The notes under the pieces: model-generated
Told to the model about the DNA's origin: nothing
What the model saw: the letters and a program-made list of their open reading frames with translations, nothing else
Database searches by the model: none
Shown here: positions 23,879 to 35,330 of the stretch, in pieces
Position numbering within the stretch: the first letter of the stretch is position 1
Layout: every line of letters begins with the position of its first letter
Program-made: the position numbers and the translations under genes
Assembly: GCA_934045075.1 (NCBI GenBank)
Contig: OW203721.1
Coordinates: 2,354,997-2,418,996 of the forward strand
DNA length: 64,000 nucleotides
Source: Yponomeuta sedellus
Taxonomy: Eukaryota > Arthropoda > Insecta > Lepidoptera > Yponomeutidae
Reading direction: 5' to 3'

Positions 23879-25024
23879 AGTCGCCACCCGAATTTCAATA
23901 GAGACAGTGGATGGGCTCTTCCGCCGGCCTGGAAACCGGTTCTACGAAAGTGCAGTGATAGTGAATATCGAAATCGACACTGCAAGAACGAAGATGTCGT
24001 GACCTGTGTCTGTGCCATCATGCCTAGTGACATTGACGACGGGAAAGCAGTAGGTACTGCGGCGCAAGCCAGCGGGAATCCCCCGCAGCCAGTGTCGGCA
24101 CCCGCCCCACCTATCTCGGCGCGGGCGCGCCGCGCGCTTGCCCGTAGTGTGAGACGAGCAACCGACGACGCGCGAGCTCCGGCTCTGCTCACCATGATGA
24201 TTAAGCTCTGCGAATCGGAGCGAAACCTGGTCGGACTTTTCCGAAATAACAACACCCGTGTAGGTAGATCCGGACTAAAAGTCTACAATGTGTTGTGCTT
24301 ACGAAAGTTTTAGTTCAAAAAATCAGACAACATTCTTTATACCTCCCATACAAATTTCGCCAACCCTTTTCGCCCCCTTAGGGGATGAATTTCAAAATAT
24401 CCGGTCTTATTCCTTGCCTACATTATGTATAGACCCTCTGTGCAGAATTTCAGCTTCCTAGGTCCGACGGCTTGGGCTGGGCGTTGATGAGTGAGTCAGT
24501 CAGGACTTTGAATTTTATATATATAATAATAGATAGATTTAATCCATTCAGTCAGGAACAGACAAAACTAAAGTATGTCATAGAGCTACTTTATGTAACT
24601 ACTTACTTATAATACAATAGAGTCAGAAAGCCCAGTAGCACCCAGGTCAATCGCTAGGTAAAAATTGCTAGTAGGACCAAAAATGCCTCTAGCGTTAGTC
24701 ATAGATGCCTTTCCATGCACTTAACGCGCCCTGTGTTGCTTAACCTTCGTGATCGTTTAAGATCACTCAGGCAGCCGGGGTTTCGAGCGATTCGGGACTT
24801 AAGACATTGTCGTTCAATTATGTGGATCAATATCACTGTCACGTATCAGATACCCACTGAAATACCCTATCCACTATGTGTGATACACATAACGCCTCAC
24901 AACTATACTGCAGAGTGAACATTCCGCTTTCGCACACAGATGTATACCTACGCGAAAGTTACATAATCAACGCGAAGGTTGCGGTTAGGTAATGTATATT
25001 CATCAATTTGATAAGAACTCTCAG

Positions 25025-25260
25025 TGCTTTTCGGTAAGTGACTAAATAAATGATAAATAAATATTCACGCACATATTACACAGATCTCGTTAGCCCCATA
25101 CTAAGTACAACTAAATGACTTGTGATATAGGTGCTAACTCGACGATAGATTTAATACAATAAATACATAGATAACATCCAAGACCCGAGACAAACTAGAA
25201 AATAGCGTTCCCTAGTTAAACCCGTCCGGGCATCGAAACCGAGACCTTCGGCCACGGAGG
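25025..25260 (-). repeat. tRNA-like SINE relic
   Basis: Minus-strand reading has gtggccgaaggtctcggttt followed by cgatgcccgg, an A/B-box-like pair typical of tRNA-derived insect SINEs. The remainder is decayed. Confidence 0.45.
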
Positions 25261-25284
25261 GCGTTAAATACTTCGACTACTCAC

Positions 25285-25467
25285 CCAGAGAGTTGGTGCC
25301 AGTGAGCTGGTAGACATCTCCCGGTTTTAGCTCCTGGCCGTCCTTGAACCAGCTGAGCACTGGCGTCGGGAACCCAACTACCTTGCACTCGAAAGACACC
25401 AGCCCTTCCTCAGTGAGGACTGCCTGCAGGTTCTCCATAAAGCGAGGCTTTCTGTAGTTCTTTGGCA
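25285..25467 (-). CDS. Exon: N-terminal two thirds of Ig E
   Basis: Same type as Ig C and Ig G: V-P-K-N-Y-R-K-P-R-F-M-E-N-L, F-E-C-K-V-V-G-F-P-T-P, W-F-K-D-G-Q-E-L-K-P-G-D. Phase 1 at both ends, with acceptor CTCCAG and donor GTGAGT. The intron in this domain falls just before the F strand, whereas in Ig C it falls after the core Trp-Phe-Lys, so the intron positions of the two paralogous domains differ. Confidence 0.9.
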
Positions 25468-26161
25468 CTGGAGAAAGAATAGAATGTTTGCTATCACGCA
25501 TCACACTAATATTAGAGAAGAGCCGTTCTGAGAGGATTATGTTCGTGTTCAATACTTTATTTTGCTATCTCTCTGAGAGAAGGTTTGTGCCCGGTGGTGG
25601 GACGTTTATCAACATCATCAACCCATTATGTCCCCACCGAGGGGCACGGCTCTCTTCCCTGAGGAAGGTATAGGCCATACTCCACCACGGGGGCCAAGTC
25701 CGGATTAAAAGAACGCCAAAACACGAAAAAAAATTACTTTCGCGCCTAGCTAGTCGACTGACTTTTTTACTCTTCACGATTTTATGGCACGCAAGCGCGT
25801 CAAATCGTGTTGGCCAGTTTGATTTTTAAATCGATTTTTAAAATTCAATTACGATGTGACTGCGAACAAATAGTTCGATAGGTATTTAAAATAAAATCTT
25901 CATAAATTCTAATATAAATTGTCTCGATTCCGATTCGAGTAAATAATGGATACCGAGAAAAAAAAATAACTTTTAAAAAATATTCTTCTTGCAGTATGAG
26001 TATATATGACAGTTCTTTTTTCAAATTCCAAAACCTATGCTGTAATGTTAACATTACATGGTATGTTTTGAAACCTATGCTGTAATGATATCCATACCAT
26101 ACACCCCGGCATTCAGGGAAGTAAGTGACTACTTAGAGAGCAAGAGATATGTAATTTTTTT

Positions 26162-26384
26162 TATGCCACACCTGGCCATAAAGTGGCCTTTTCCGCACGC
26201 TGCGCGTACGGAAAAAGCCGCTTTCTGGCCAAGTGTAGACATAAAAAGATGTACACAACACGGGAGGTAATAAAGAAAGCTCTCGATCGCATATTTACGT
26301 CCCTCGCTTGCAGCTCGGGCCGCAAACTTCTGCGATCTCGGCCTTTCTTTGTATTACCACCCTAGTTGTGTAATGTACTATTAT
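26162..26384 (+). repeat. Structured 223-bp repeat H, copy 1
   Basis: Two consecutive foldbacks: one centred near 26200 (gtggccttttccg against cggaaaaagccgc), and a larger one from acacaacacgggaggtaata to tattaccaccctagttgtgt. The copy at 43341-43563 is inverted and differs by about two bases. The 60-codon open frame inside is a by-product of the sequence conservation and has no known relatives. Confidence 0.85.
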
Positions 26385-26926
26385 AACATATTTGCTCATA
26401 AAGTGGTTATAATTACACCAATTTCAATATCGTAATGTATCTCATTACGTACTTGTGCGATAATGTAATGTAAAAGGCACGTGTTTTTTTTAATAAAGTT
26501 TTAAGATACTCCGTCTAAAAATTAACGATGCTTTTAAAAATCTTAGCAAAGAGGTTTTATGTCAAGAAAGTGGTCAATATTTTATGAATAAAATTAACTT
26601 TGGGAAATAAAATATAACAAATAAACATTTAATTCTTTAATTTAATTAATTTTGACAATAAATTACAACCATTTATCTGTAACAAAAACCCAAAAATGTT
26701 AATTTACTTTATTAGTAATACTGGCTGTTTTTGTACCTTTGCCTTAAAAAAAAAGTTAATGCGCGCGCATCGCTTATTTGTGGACAAGTAAAAATTAATC
26801 CGCGCGCTTTTTCTTTTCGATGTATTGTTTTTATTTGAAAATGTCGTCAAGTAGTGATGATAACAAAGTCAGAGTTTTATTAATTTCCTCGTAAATATGT
26901 TATAAAACGTCGTATGACATACGTGC

Positions 26927-27210
26927 TGTTAGGCAGCGCAGGCTCCGGGGGTTGAAAATCACATCACCACGTACACATTTGCAGTTTATTGATGGCACCG
27001 AAACACGTTAAAAATAATTTGGAAACAGAGTTACTAAAACGGACTACATCTTGTTACTAAGTAAAGACTACTGATAAAGATTATGCATGACTGCTCTTGA
27101 CTACTGTGACTGTTGTGACTGCTGCGCGATGTGCGCGGAAAAACGCTTTTATTTGCTCTTTGGTGCTGAGAATGACAAAATATAGGTGAGGCGGGGAACC
27201 GGACATAACA
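26927..27210 (-). repeat. 3' LTR of element 1
   Basis: 284 bp with TG...CA ends, followed inside by the polypurine tract. It lacks one gactgctgt unit present in the other LTR. Confidence 0.92.
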
Positions 27211-27519
27211 GCTCCCCCTTTTTGACGAAGCTTATCCCTTTTAACAAGTGATAAGCGAAGTTATACAAAACTAATTAAAATTGAGGACTTGACTACATCG
27301 AGATATTGCAATAAGGCAAGACTGAACACAATACAAAAAGGAAAACCAAAGCATTGATAAATAAAAGTTTGCTGATTAGGGAAACATGGACAATACAGAC
27401 ATTAGCGTGATTACTGATCAAACATGTAACTTCAAATACATTAAGAGGTAATAAACAGTCTTTAAAAAATACACATAAGAATCGAGTAACTTAGTTAGAA
27501 AAAAAGATACTTACTTAAT

Positions 27520-27745
27520 ATAATTAACAAATCAGTACTTCAGAATACCAAAGCATAAAATAATCTTGATATGAAACTATTCAAAGTCGGATAAATACAG
27601 TTATGAATACAGAGAAGTTAGAAAAATACTTTAGATAATATAATTAACAAATCAGTACTTTAGAATACCAAAACATAAAACAAAATTTTGATATGAAACT
27701 ATTTTAAGTCGGATAAAGACTTATGAATACAGAGAAAATCTCAGA
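27520..27745 (+). repeat. Tandem duplication of about 118 bp inside LTR element 1
   Basis: Two adjacent copies share aatataattaacaaatcagt, agaataccaaa and gatatgaaactatt, then gtcggataaa and gaatacagagaa. Confidence 0.8.
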
Positions 27746-27847
27746 CAAGTAGCACTGACAAGTATAAAATACAAAGAAGAACCATAGAAAATAAAATCAT
27801 AGTAAATAAAACTATGACATTTACTGAATGAGTTCTGAGGAGTTAAT

Positions 27848-28822
27848 ACAGAGGTCTCCTTCTGGGACTGGCTACCCTGACGTGTTATTTATAACTTTCA
27901 ATTCGTTGAATATTTAAAAAACATTGTTAAACAGGAATATAAGTAAAAAAAAAGAAAATATTGTGAAACACAAAAATAGGTAGGTACCTATTAGACGGAA
28001 AAAGTACATGAAATAATTACTTTAGTATTAGCAGAAACAAAGACGGATTCAGTAAATATGGTAGGGGCTTCCGTTTTGGGAAATAATTATAAAAAAAAAT
28101 AAATCATGAACTAGAAACACACAAAATTCAATGTGGAAAACAAGACTGTGATATTGTAAATCAAATTTGTAAACAAAGAAAAAGGCAGATAAGGGAAGAG
28201 TTTGGAAATTGCCTGAGGTCTCCGTTTTGGGACTGGTTACCCTGTCGTGTGACCTATAAACAATAATGATAAAGAGGTTTTTGGGACTGGTTACCCTGAT
28301 GTGTGACCTAATATTTCAAGGTGAAAGAAAAAAATGTTTCAGGAATTAATATGTATAGGTACAGAGGTCTCCTTTTGGGACTGGTTACCCTGTCGTGTGA
28401 CCTACCAATTCTACATACTACGAAAATTGCTTAGTTTCAAAAATTAATGAATAATAATATTTCGAGGTCTCCTTTTGGGACTGGTTACCCTGTCGTGTGA
28501 CCAATGAACATAATAGAGAGGTCTCCTTTTGGGACTGGTTACCCTGTCGTGTGACCTACCAATTCTACATACTGCGAAAATTGCTTAGTTTAAAAAATTT
28601 ATGAATAATAATATTTAGAGGTCTCCTTTTTGGAACTGGTTACCCTGTCGTGTGACCAATGAATATAATAGAGAGGTCTCCTTTTGGGACTGGTTACCCT
28701 GTTGTGTGACCTGCCAATTCTAGATTCTGCGAAAATTACTTACAATTTCAAAAATTAATGGATAATTAATAATATTTAGAGGTCTCCTTTTTGGGACTGG
28801 TTACCCTGTCGTGTGACCTTTA
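27848..28822 (+). repeat. Tandem array of ~40-bp boxes inside LTR element 1
   Basis: About nine copies of a box reading gaggtctccttttgggactg, then gttaccctgtcgtgtgacc. They start near 27850, 28217, 28272, 28364, 28465, 28520, 28619, 28674 and 28780. From 28364 on they follow a higher-order period of about 155 bp (alternating long and short spacers). Each box has the palindrome ggttacc at its centre. Confidence 0.9.
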
Positions 28823-29898
28823 AATAAAATAATTTATTTTGGCACAAAATCCTTTAAAATAATGTTAACATATTACTCGTATAGTAAAAGAATGAAATAA
28901 AAACAGAGACGTAAGGTTGACAATTGAATATCATTAAGTACACGATTGGAATGTCTGGTGCCACTGAACTTGAACTGCCTACGGTGCAAGATTCGCGTTA
29001 CACATTGAGTCAAAGACAGTTTTAAACAATAATAGTATGACCTAGATAATAAGTTGAGAGTCACAATTAAAGGTGGTCACGTATATGGAACTTTTGATTC
29101 TAAAATGAAATATAAATCAGAGGACAAAACATAGAAATATGCAATAAAAATGGCAGATGCATAAAAAGTTAACAAAATTTCGATATTTGAAAATAAAACA
29201 AAATAGGTAGAGTTACAAAAAAACATTGACATGATATAAAAGTCGAATAAGAAAATATCTCCACATAAAATAAATGTAAATTTAAATAATAAGAGAACAG
29301 AAAAAGTTAAGAAACAATAGGTACAAAAATTGCGTATAAAACAGTGAAAAAAACTTAGCACTGAGAAATAATTTAGGACGCTTTTAAATTACCTATCTAT
29401 TATTAACACACACTGTGCTGATGCAGCGAATTTTGTGGAGTCGGCGAAGTATCGAGGTCAAATGCGGACGGCGTCATATGGCGAAGAAACGTGACCTCGT
29501 AGAGCACAGGATTCGGGACTCGCAGAATTTCATCACTGGCTATGGGACCACTGTTTTTAGGAAACAGGAACAGTCGGTGTAGATTGGCCCATGCTGCGGC
29601 CGGGGACCGTGTGACTCAGGAAGTCATATGACGGCTCGGCAACCACGAAGTGATGAGGTGTTTCGGTTTCCACGGCGCAGGCTCCACACGTGGGGTGAAG
29701 ACTCACTGTCGACCTCGGAACTGCAGTACATGGCGGCTGGTGTGGGCTCAAGCGCATGGGGCTGAGGCTTACCGTCGACCAAACGTGATACGGGCTTCAC
29801 TCGGGGGGTGAGAGCTGAACCTCGGAGCTGAGCGGCTGAGTTCTTGGTACAAGCTAAGCGAATTAGCTCAGTACCTATATCGCACTTCTGACACCAGT

Positions 29899-30191
29899 TG
29901 TTAGGCAGCGCAGGCTCCGGGGGTTGAAAATCACATCACCACGTACACATTTGCAGTTTATTGATGGCACCGAAACACGTTAAAAATAATTTGGAAACAG
30001 AGTTACTAAAACGGACTACATCTTGTTACTAAGTAAAGACTACTGATAAAGATTATGCATGACTGCTCTTGACTACTGTGACTGCTGTGACTGTTGTGAC
30101 TGCTGCGCGATGTGCGCGGAAAAACGCTTTTATTTGCTCTTTAGTGCTGAGAATGACAAAATATAGGTGAGGCGGGGAACCGGACATAACA
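29899..30191 (-). repeat. 5' LTR of element 1
   Basis: 293 bp with TG...CA ends, next to the primer-binding site. Pairs with 26927-27210. Confidence 0.92.
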
Positions 30192-30199
30192 GTGCGCTT

Positions 30200-30280
30200 T
30201 GAAAATTACAGCCTCTGCTTCCTTATAGCCCTCGCCGATGGCTCGGGCTAGTAATATCGCCTCGGCTGTAATTTTCAACT
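30200..30280. repeat. Hairpin repeat next to LTR element 1
   Basis: A 14-bp perfect stem, tgaaaattacagcc against ggctgtaattttca, encloses a loop with ccctcgccgatggctcggg. The loop style recalls the second foldback of repeat H. Confidence 0.7.
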
Positions 30281-30700
30281 TACCGCACTTATATCTTAAT
30301 GTACTATTACATCCGTGCTGGTCACTATAGAAGTAAATTTATACAATCACATTTATCTGGAAATCATGGTTTGATTATTCAAATTTAAAACACAGAATAG
30401 TCCATACTAGTATGACGTTCAGTGTTTTAAGTTTGTTTTTTCACTCAATAACTTTCATAAAATCCAACTTTTTTTTATTTATTTTTTTAACTTTATATTT
30501 GTTCTTTTTACATAAAACTATCTAAACATAATGCAATAGACTACTATGATCACGTAGTGAAAACCTTGTTTTAAAATATTTGCGCTAACCTAATTGTTTT
30601 CAACCAAACACTAAATACTCTCCTGTAAAATTCTGTAAAATGTAAAAAATTGTGTTTTCTGTGTTTTAATTTTGTGTAGCCGAAAGCCTGCAAGACTCAC

Positions 30701-30843
30701 CATCCATAGTGACGTAACAGGAGGAGATGCCGACGCGGCCGCCACTGCTGGTGGCCACACACTTCCACTCCCCCTCGTCGGGCCATTCCGCCGCAGTCAC
30801 CTCCAGAAGATAGCCGCCGACGCCGTCTTCGATAACGTGGTAT
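30701..30843 (-). CDS. Exon: C-terminal half of Ig D
   Basis: Completes Ig D. The joined codon gives S-E-R-Y-H-V, followed by P-D-E-G-E-W-K-C-V-A-T-S, the F strand. The last residues (Y-V-T-M-D) are its G strand. Acceptor CTGAAAG (phase 2, with a purine-rich end, so the weakest acceptor in the set); donor GTGAGT (phase 1). Confidence 0.84.
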
Positions 30844-31371
30844 CTTTCAGAAGAAGAAATAATAAGATTAAGAAAATGTTATTGCAAATTCAAGTTGTAC
30901 AAATCGTATCCTTTTATTTGTTACTAATTAAAGTGTTACAAATTATATCCTGACTACCAAACTAGGATTCCCTGTATACCCTTTTTAACTCCTCTTAAAT
31001 ATTTAAACTCTGGCGATTGAAAAAATAAACGAAATGCAAATCGGCGCTTCGAAGCGCTATCGAGTTATTATAATTACGCGCAGCTGTTTTAAGCAATATT
31101 TACTTATTTTAGAAAATACTAACAGCACAGCTTAACAGAAAGATAAAACGCAGTACGCCAAGTAAAAATCTCAATTTATACAAGTTGTAGAAATAAAGCA
31201 AAAAGATGAACACAGTTGCTTCAGTATGAATATAATTGAACCACTTACAATAAAAAAATTTGTAGTTCTCAATTAAATTTAGTTTTATCCCTATAATCTT
31301 AAAAACTGATAAAATAAATAAATTATAATATTTTTATTTTTAATGCACTAACCCGTGCTAAGGACAATTTT

Positions 31372-31702
31372 AAAAACATGTTTCCATTGCTGGTGCACGG
31401 ATTCCTTCTTGCAGTGCAGGAAGGTTAGGTCGTGTTCCACCACTGGGTCAAGTCCGGGTTCGTGGAGGATTGTAAGACAGTGGCGAACCTTACTGTCAGA
31501 AGTTATAAAGCCGCCCATAAGGCCTCTGCAATGGCTTAATGGCTGCCATTACATGACGGCCGCTACCAACGGCTTAACGTGACTTGCGGAGTCCGAAAGC
31601 GCTCGTAAAAGATACCACTAGCGGTTATCACGGGATGAAGACACCCATCCAGCACTGACCGCGCCTGCTGTTGCTTAACCGAAGTGACTGATTCCCATCA
31701 TT
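31372..31702 (-). repeat. Family C SINE-like repeat, copy 2
   Basis: Reverse copy, joined on the left to a family A tail fragment (aatgcactaacccgtgctaa at 31342). Shares the central tract with 62507-62867. Confidence 0.8.
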
Positions 31703-32164
31703 TCCAATCTCTTTACCTAGCCTCATAGGTATAATCCCAGGGTCAAGTATACTCAAGTATACTGTTGAGTTTACCTTGAAACATACCAATAGGTTCTTTT
31801 GTCCCATCGTTTCCGCAAACATAATATGAGACAGCTGATATTTTTTCGCAATTTCGCACTTCTTACTTAACACAGTATTTGGGAATTTTGATAACCCTGT
31901 ATTGGTTGCACTTCTTTTTCTCCACTACACGAGATTCAAGCCACTGCCCGAAGGCAGTGGCGTGAATTTGATATTGTACATTGACATTCAGCAAACTGAA
32001 CGTAAATTCTTTTCGTGAAAAGTTTTCATTTGATTTGATTGTTCAATTATCCCTCTAGATTTATCAGCAAGATATTAATTCCAATCGCCAAGGGCGGTTC
32101 TCGCCCTCTTAATTAAAATTGCTCAGGCTTTGATAGCTGACCACTGCGTTATGCTCGTGAACGA

Positions 32165-32330
32165 GTGCTGCAGTGACATTCAACTAATAGTATTTCTTAA
32201 TGATTCGCGATACTCATACATAGTTATATATCAGTCTACCCGAGACCACCGCAACTGTGACGCTGCCGAAACGTCGGGAAATAAGGTAATTACGTTTTAC
32301 CTAATAAATAATCGCGATTTGACACGTTTA
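32165..32330 (+). repeat. GAAACGT-class repeat, copy 1
   Basis: Has gaccaccgcaactgtgacgc followed by tgccgaaacgtcggg, then ttacgttttacctaataaat. Parts recur around 62390-62500 in rearranged order. Confidence 0.6.
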
Positions 32331-32557
32331 ATATATAACATTGAACTAATGCTTTGGCATTTAAACTTATTGTTTGCAATCATGAAATCTTATCATAATG
32401 TATTGGTGGCATTTTACGTATTTGGTTTAAGATGACTTGAGAAGAGACGGTCAGGGTAGAGTTTTTTACCGCTGCCTTTTTCTCCACTACCAAACAGCCA
32501 AAAGGGAGCGGCTTACATTTTACAATGTACATTGGCGTTCAGCAAACGAAGCAGCAA

Positions 32558-32897
32558 AGAGTGATTGTAATCAATCACTTGGTTAAGCAACAACAGGCGC
32601 TGTCAGGTACGGGATGGGTGGGCGTCCCGTGTCTACCGCTAGTGGCATTTTTCCGAGCGCTTCCGTGCTTCGCAAGGCACGTTAAGCCGTTGGTGCTGGC
32701 TGTCATATAATGGCAGTCGTTAAGCCATGTCAGAGGCCTTATGGGCGGCTTGATAACTTCTGACAGTAAGGCCCGCCACTGTCTTACAATCCTCCACCAA
32801 CCCGGACTTGGCCCCCGTGGTGGAGTATGGCCTAACCTTCCTGCGATGCAGGAAAAAACCCGTGCCCCAGCAGTGGGGACATACAAGGGTTGCTAAC
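32558..32897 (+). repeat. Family C SINE-like repeat, copy 3
   Basis: Nearly full-length plus-strand copy; the first ~30 bp of the head are absent. Confidence 0.85.
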
Positions 32898-32971
32898 GAT
32901 TCAGCAAACACAATGTACATTCTTTACGTTGAAATGAATTGTATTGAATTCAATTCCATGCTAAAACGCAC

Positions 32972-33130
32972 CTCTCGCTGGCCTCGACTTTGCCTTCCTT
33001 GTTGTACCAGACGACTGTCCTGGGCCAGGGCGGCACCACAATCTGGCAGCTCAGGGTCAGCGGCTCGTTGATCTTAGCGTGCTGGTCTTCCAACTCCTTG
33101 GTGAAGATGGGGGGCGGCTCGGGAGCGAGA
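32972..33130 (-). CDS. Exon: N-terminal half of Ig D
   Basis: Opens with E-P-P-P-I-F-T-K-E-L-E-D and includes L-T-L-S-C-Q-I and V-V-W-Y-N-K. Unlike the related Ig B and Ig F, this domain keeps the B-strand cysteine. Phase 2 at both ends; acceptor CACCAG, donor GTGCGT. Confidence 0.88.
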
Positions 33131-33289
33131 CTGGTGGACAAAATGTTATAATAATCGTTGGTAGAGTCAGCTGCCTTTTGCTACCGGTTTTTTTATTAAT
33201 TCTGATTTTTGGTTTGCTTACAATGTGTAGGTTAGTAATTTTCTTTGAATTTATGAGAGCCTTATGTATGCTTTTGATTACCTGGGAGC

Positions 33290-33457
33290 CGGAACTCGCC
33301 CCCAATGTGTTGGTAAGCTCAAATCTCGAGAGCAGCCGAACCGATTTCGCTAATTACTTTTTTTAGAATATTCCTTGAAGTACGAGGATGGTTCTTTCGG
33401 AGAGAAAAAAAAAAGAATCTACTGTTAGGCGGTACGAAGTTCGCTGGGTCAGCTAGT
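33290..33457 (+). mobile_element. Helitron-like fragment, family 2
   Basis: 5'-truncated. Ends gttcgctgggtcagctag|t like 55801-55979, with the shared gtacgaggatggttctt. Confidence 0.55.
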
Positions 33458-34264
33458 GTCGAATAAAAATAAGATAAGGTAACTCGACAGAGTCATTAGA
33501 CATTTATTTTCTCATTCAAATTCAATCTAGCATGGCGTTCAGATTACAGATTTTGGCTGTCGCTCGACCTTTTACGTAGAATTCCAAGACATAAGCCTTA
33601 GAATAGTACCTATACGACATATTTGCTAATGAAGTGAGAATTGGCTATCAGGTATTTTCACAAATTACGCTTGCTTAAAGTTGTCATAATATCGTAATCA
33701 TAATTGGCTGTCTTTCGACTTTTTCTGTAGAATTCAAGTCATACGCTTTAGAGTCGTATACGAATTATATGCTAATGAAGTGAGAATAAGCTCCCTGGTC
33801 TCGATAAGATTTCTTGTAACCAAAGTGATGACGGGGGTGACGATCAATAAACTTAATGTCGTAGATTTTTTTTGTCTTATCTTTTACACCAACGTGTCTA
33901 CGCTCAGGGAGCCGATTCTCGCTCATGCGAATTGAAAGCGTAGACGCAAAATATTCGCAAATATCCGACCAACGCGTTGATTATGTAAATTTTTCACCTA
34001 TTCACCTGTGTGCGAAAGCGAATCTTTCCTTAGGTCTGCCGTTTAGATATGCAACGTAATACACTGAGTCACACACTGTGTATACGTGATACTGAGACTT
34101 GACAGTTATATTGAGCCACATAATTGTACGACAATGTCCAGTGGATATTTTGTTTTAGCACACAGATGTATACGTAAAAAAATACATAATCAAGGCCCTG
34201 AACAACACTAAACACTAAAGAAAAACAAAATAATCGAATACATAAAAAAGTATCAGCAATGAAG

Positions 34265-34335
34265 CCGCCTTTTGTAACTGTTGTCTCTGTAATTATTTTA
34301 TAGTGTGTACAATAAAGAATATTCTTATCTTATAC
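34265..34335 (+). mobile_element. LINE 3' tail
   Basis: The end gtgtacaataaagaatattc then ttatctta is shared with 59140-59282, the 3' end of a jockey/CR1-like LINE. Confidence 0.6.
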
Positions 34336-34437
34336 ATACATACATACATACATACATACATACATACATACATACATACATACATACATACATACATACA
34401 TACATACATACATACATACATACATACATACATACAT
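34336..34437 (+). repeat. (ATAC)n microsatellite, about 100 bp
   Basis: About 25 perfect units, lying between a LINE tail on the left and a reversed LINE end on the right. Confidence 0.97.
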
Positions 34438-34515
34438 AACCTCACGCCTGTATCCCAGAAGGGTAGGCAGAGACCAGGGACTGCCACTTGCCACGATCCT
34501 GACAGATCACCTTCG
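34438..34515 (-). mobile_element. LINE C-terminal relic
   Basis: Minus-strand R-D-R-G-K-W-Q-S-L-V-S-A-Y, the same family and the same (GTAT)n tail as 14306-14725. Confidence 0.7.
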
Positions 34516-34605
34516 TACCTTATATTCTAAAAGCTAACAGACTGTATAGCTAGAAGGAATCCGTACAATTCGGCCCAAAGTTGTATGATTTATGGTCCCA
34601 GTTAC

Positions 34606-34778
34606 CTGGATGGTGGTCTGGAGTCGCTCTTTGCGCGGCCCACTACGTGCACCTTAGAGGACGAGTAGGCCCGGCCCATGCAGTTGACGGCCTCGCACGT
34701 ATACGTGCCGAGCGACGTCGGGTCCTCGGCGTTCGCCGTCAGAGCGAACACGTCCCCGGCTTTGATTTCCCGGCTGTC
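34606..34778 (-). CDS. Exon: C-terminal half of Ig C
   Basis: Continues Ig C with D-S-R-E-I-K-A-G-D-V-F and ends it with S-L-G-T-Y-T-C-E-A-V-N-C-M-G. The NCMG turn is shared by Ig C, E and G. It then runs into a short Ser/Pro linker. Phase 0 in, phase 2 out; the donor is GTAACT. Confidence 0.9.
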
Positions 34779-35330
34779 CTGTTGGACGGTAAATTTATGC
34801 ATCTGTCTTTTAGCGTTTAGAATGTACCTCGGCTACTATCGGACGTACAATATGACGAGGGTAACCCCCGAACTGGAAATAACTGACGAAAACAACGCAT
34901 AGGCAAATACATATTAATACATACATTAAAAACAAGAAAATATTAAAAAAGACAACTACTTATATTATCAAAGAAACCTCATTAATACAATTTTATCTTA
35001 TGAGGTAATAAACATCACAACATAAAATGACAATCTTACTACATTAAAGAGGTTTGCTGAATGTAAAGAACTGTCTAGCCTGCACTCCATATAGCCAGCC
35101 GATAACTGCAATGTTGCAGAAATAGATGTTGCATGGGATACCATGCAATGATAATAATAATGATAAATGATAATTTGAGAACATAAAATCAGCGAAAATC
35201 AGTACATAATAATATGAAGAAATGAACAGCACACCATAAACAGATGTACAGTGACTAAAACTAAAGAACAGAATGCAAAGAAAGAAGATTGCAAATAAAA
35301 CAATAGTTACAGAGCTAAATGAAAGTACAG

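Larger units (their letters stand above)
23513..24318. mobile_element. 806-bp insertion with 13-bp target duplication
   Basis: Flanked by aaaatcagacaac on both sides (23500-23512 and 24319-24331). The left end is a 24-bp sequence, tgtagacttttagtccggat then ctac, repeated inverted at 24264-24287. Inside are a family E repeat (23690-23830), a (TTTCA)n tract and a GC-rich stretch open for about 100 codons. A related fragment lies at 41065-41225. Class not assigned. Confidence 0.7.
23395..24538 (+). repeat. Dispersed repeat F, split by an insertion
   Basis: The two parts (23395-23512 and 24319-24538) join to match the uninterrupted copy at 51503-51845: shared tracts include gtgttcaatca, aatcagacaacattctttat, tgggctgggcgttgatgagt and gaattttatatatat. 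Confidence 0.75.
23151..25284 (-). other. Intron, 2.1 kb, nested repeats
   Basis: Made of a dispersed repeat (23395-23512 and 24319-24538) split by an 806-bp insertion (23513-24318), plus a tRNA-like relic near the downstream exon (25025-25260). Confidence 0.75.
26927..30191 (-). mobile_element. Non-autonomous LTR retrotransposon 1
   Basis: Two LTRs (26927-27210, 284 bp; 29899-30191, 293 bp) begin TGTTAGGC and end CATAACA. They differ mainly by one 9-bp repeat unit. The target duplication gtgc lies at 26923-26926 and 30192-30195. On the minus strand the 5' LTR is followed by a primer-binding site TGGTGTCAGAAGTG (29883-29896), and the 3' LTR is preceded by a polypurine tract AAAAAGGGGGAG (27211-27224). 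No gag, protease or RT frame is present in the 2.7-kb interior, so it must depend on proteins supplied elsewhere. It sits in the sense direction of the host gene. Confidence 0.93.
25468..30700 (-). other. Intron, 5.2 kb, with an LTR element
   Basis: Contains the structured 223-bp repeat (26162-26384), the LTR element (26927-30191) and a hairpin repeat (30200-30280). The remaining AT-rich stretches show nothing else. Confidence 0.8.
30844..32971 (-). other. Intron, 2.1 kb
   Basis: Holds a family A tail (31330-31371), family C copies 2 and 3, and a GAAACGT-class repeat (32165-32330). Confidence 0.75.
33131..34605 (-). other. Intron, 1.5 kb
   Basis: Holds a Helitron-like fragment, a LINE tail, a microsatellite and a LINE end (see entries). 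Around 33960-34190 a diverged repeat resembles 24780-25000 in inverted order. Confidence 0.7.

Noticed and set aside
26183..26365. 60-codon protein gene conserved at two loci
   Set aside because: The identical frame reflects near-identical repeat copies, with stem-loop structure and no coding signature.
28217..28822. CRISPR-like array of regular boxes
   Set aside because: The repeats lie inside an LTR element of a eukaryotic genome; spacers are themselves repeated, and there are no cas genes.
29557..29757. C-x-x-C...E-T-x-x-H segment as a zinc-finger gene
   Set aside because: Short frame inside LTR element 1 with no continuation and no matching second half of the finger; could be a degraded gag or RT end but is not supportable.
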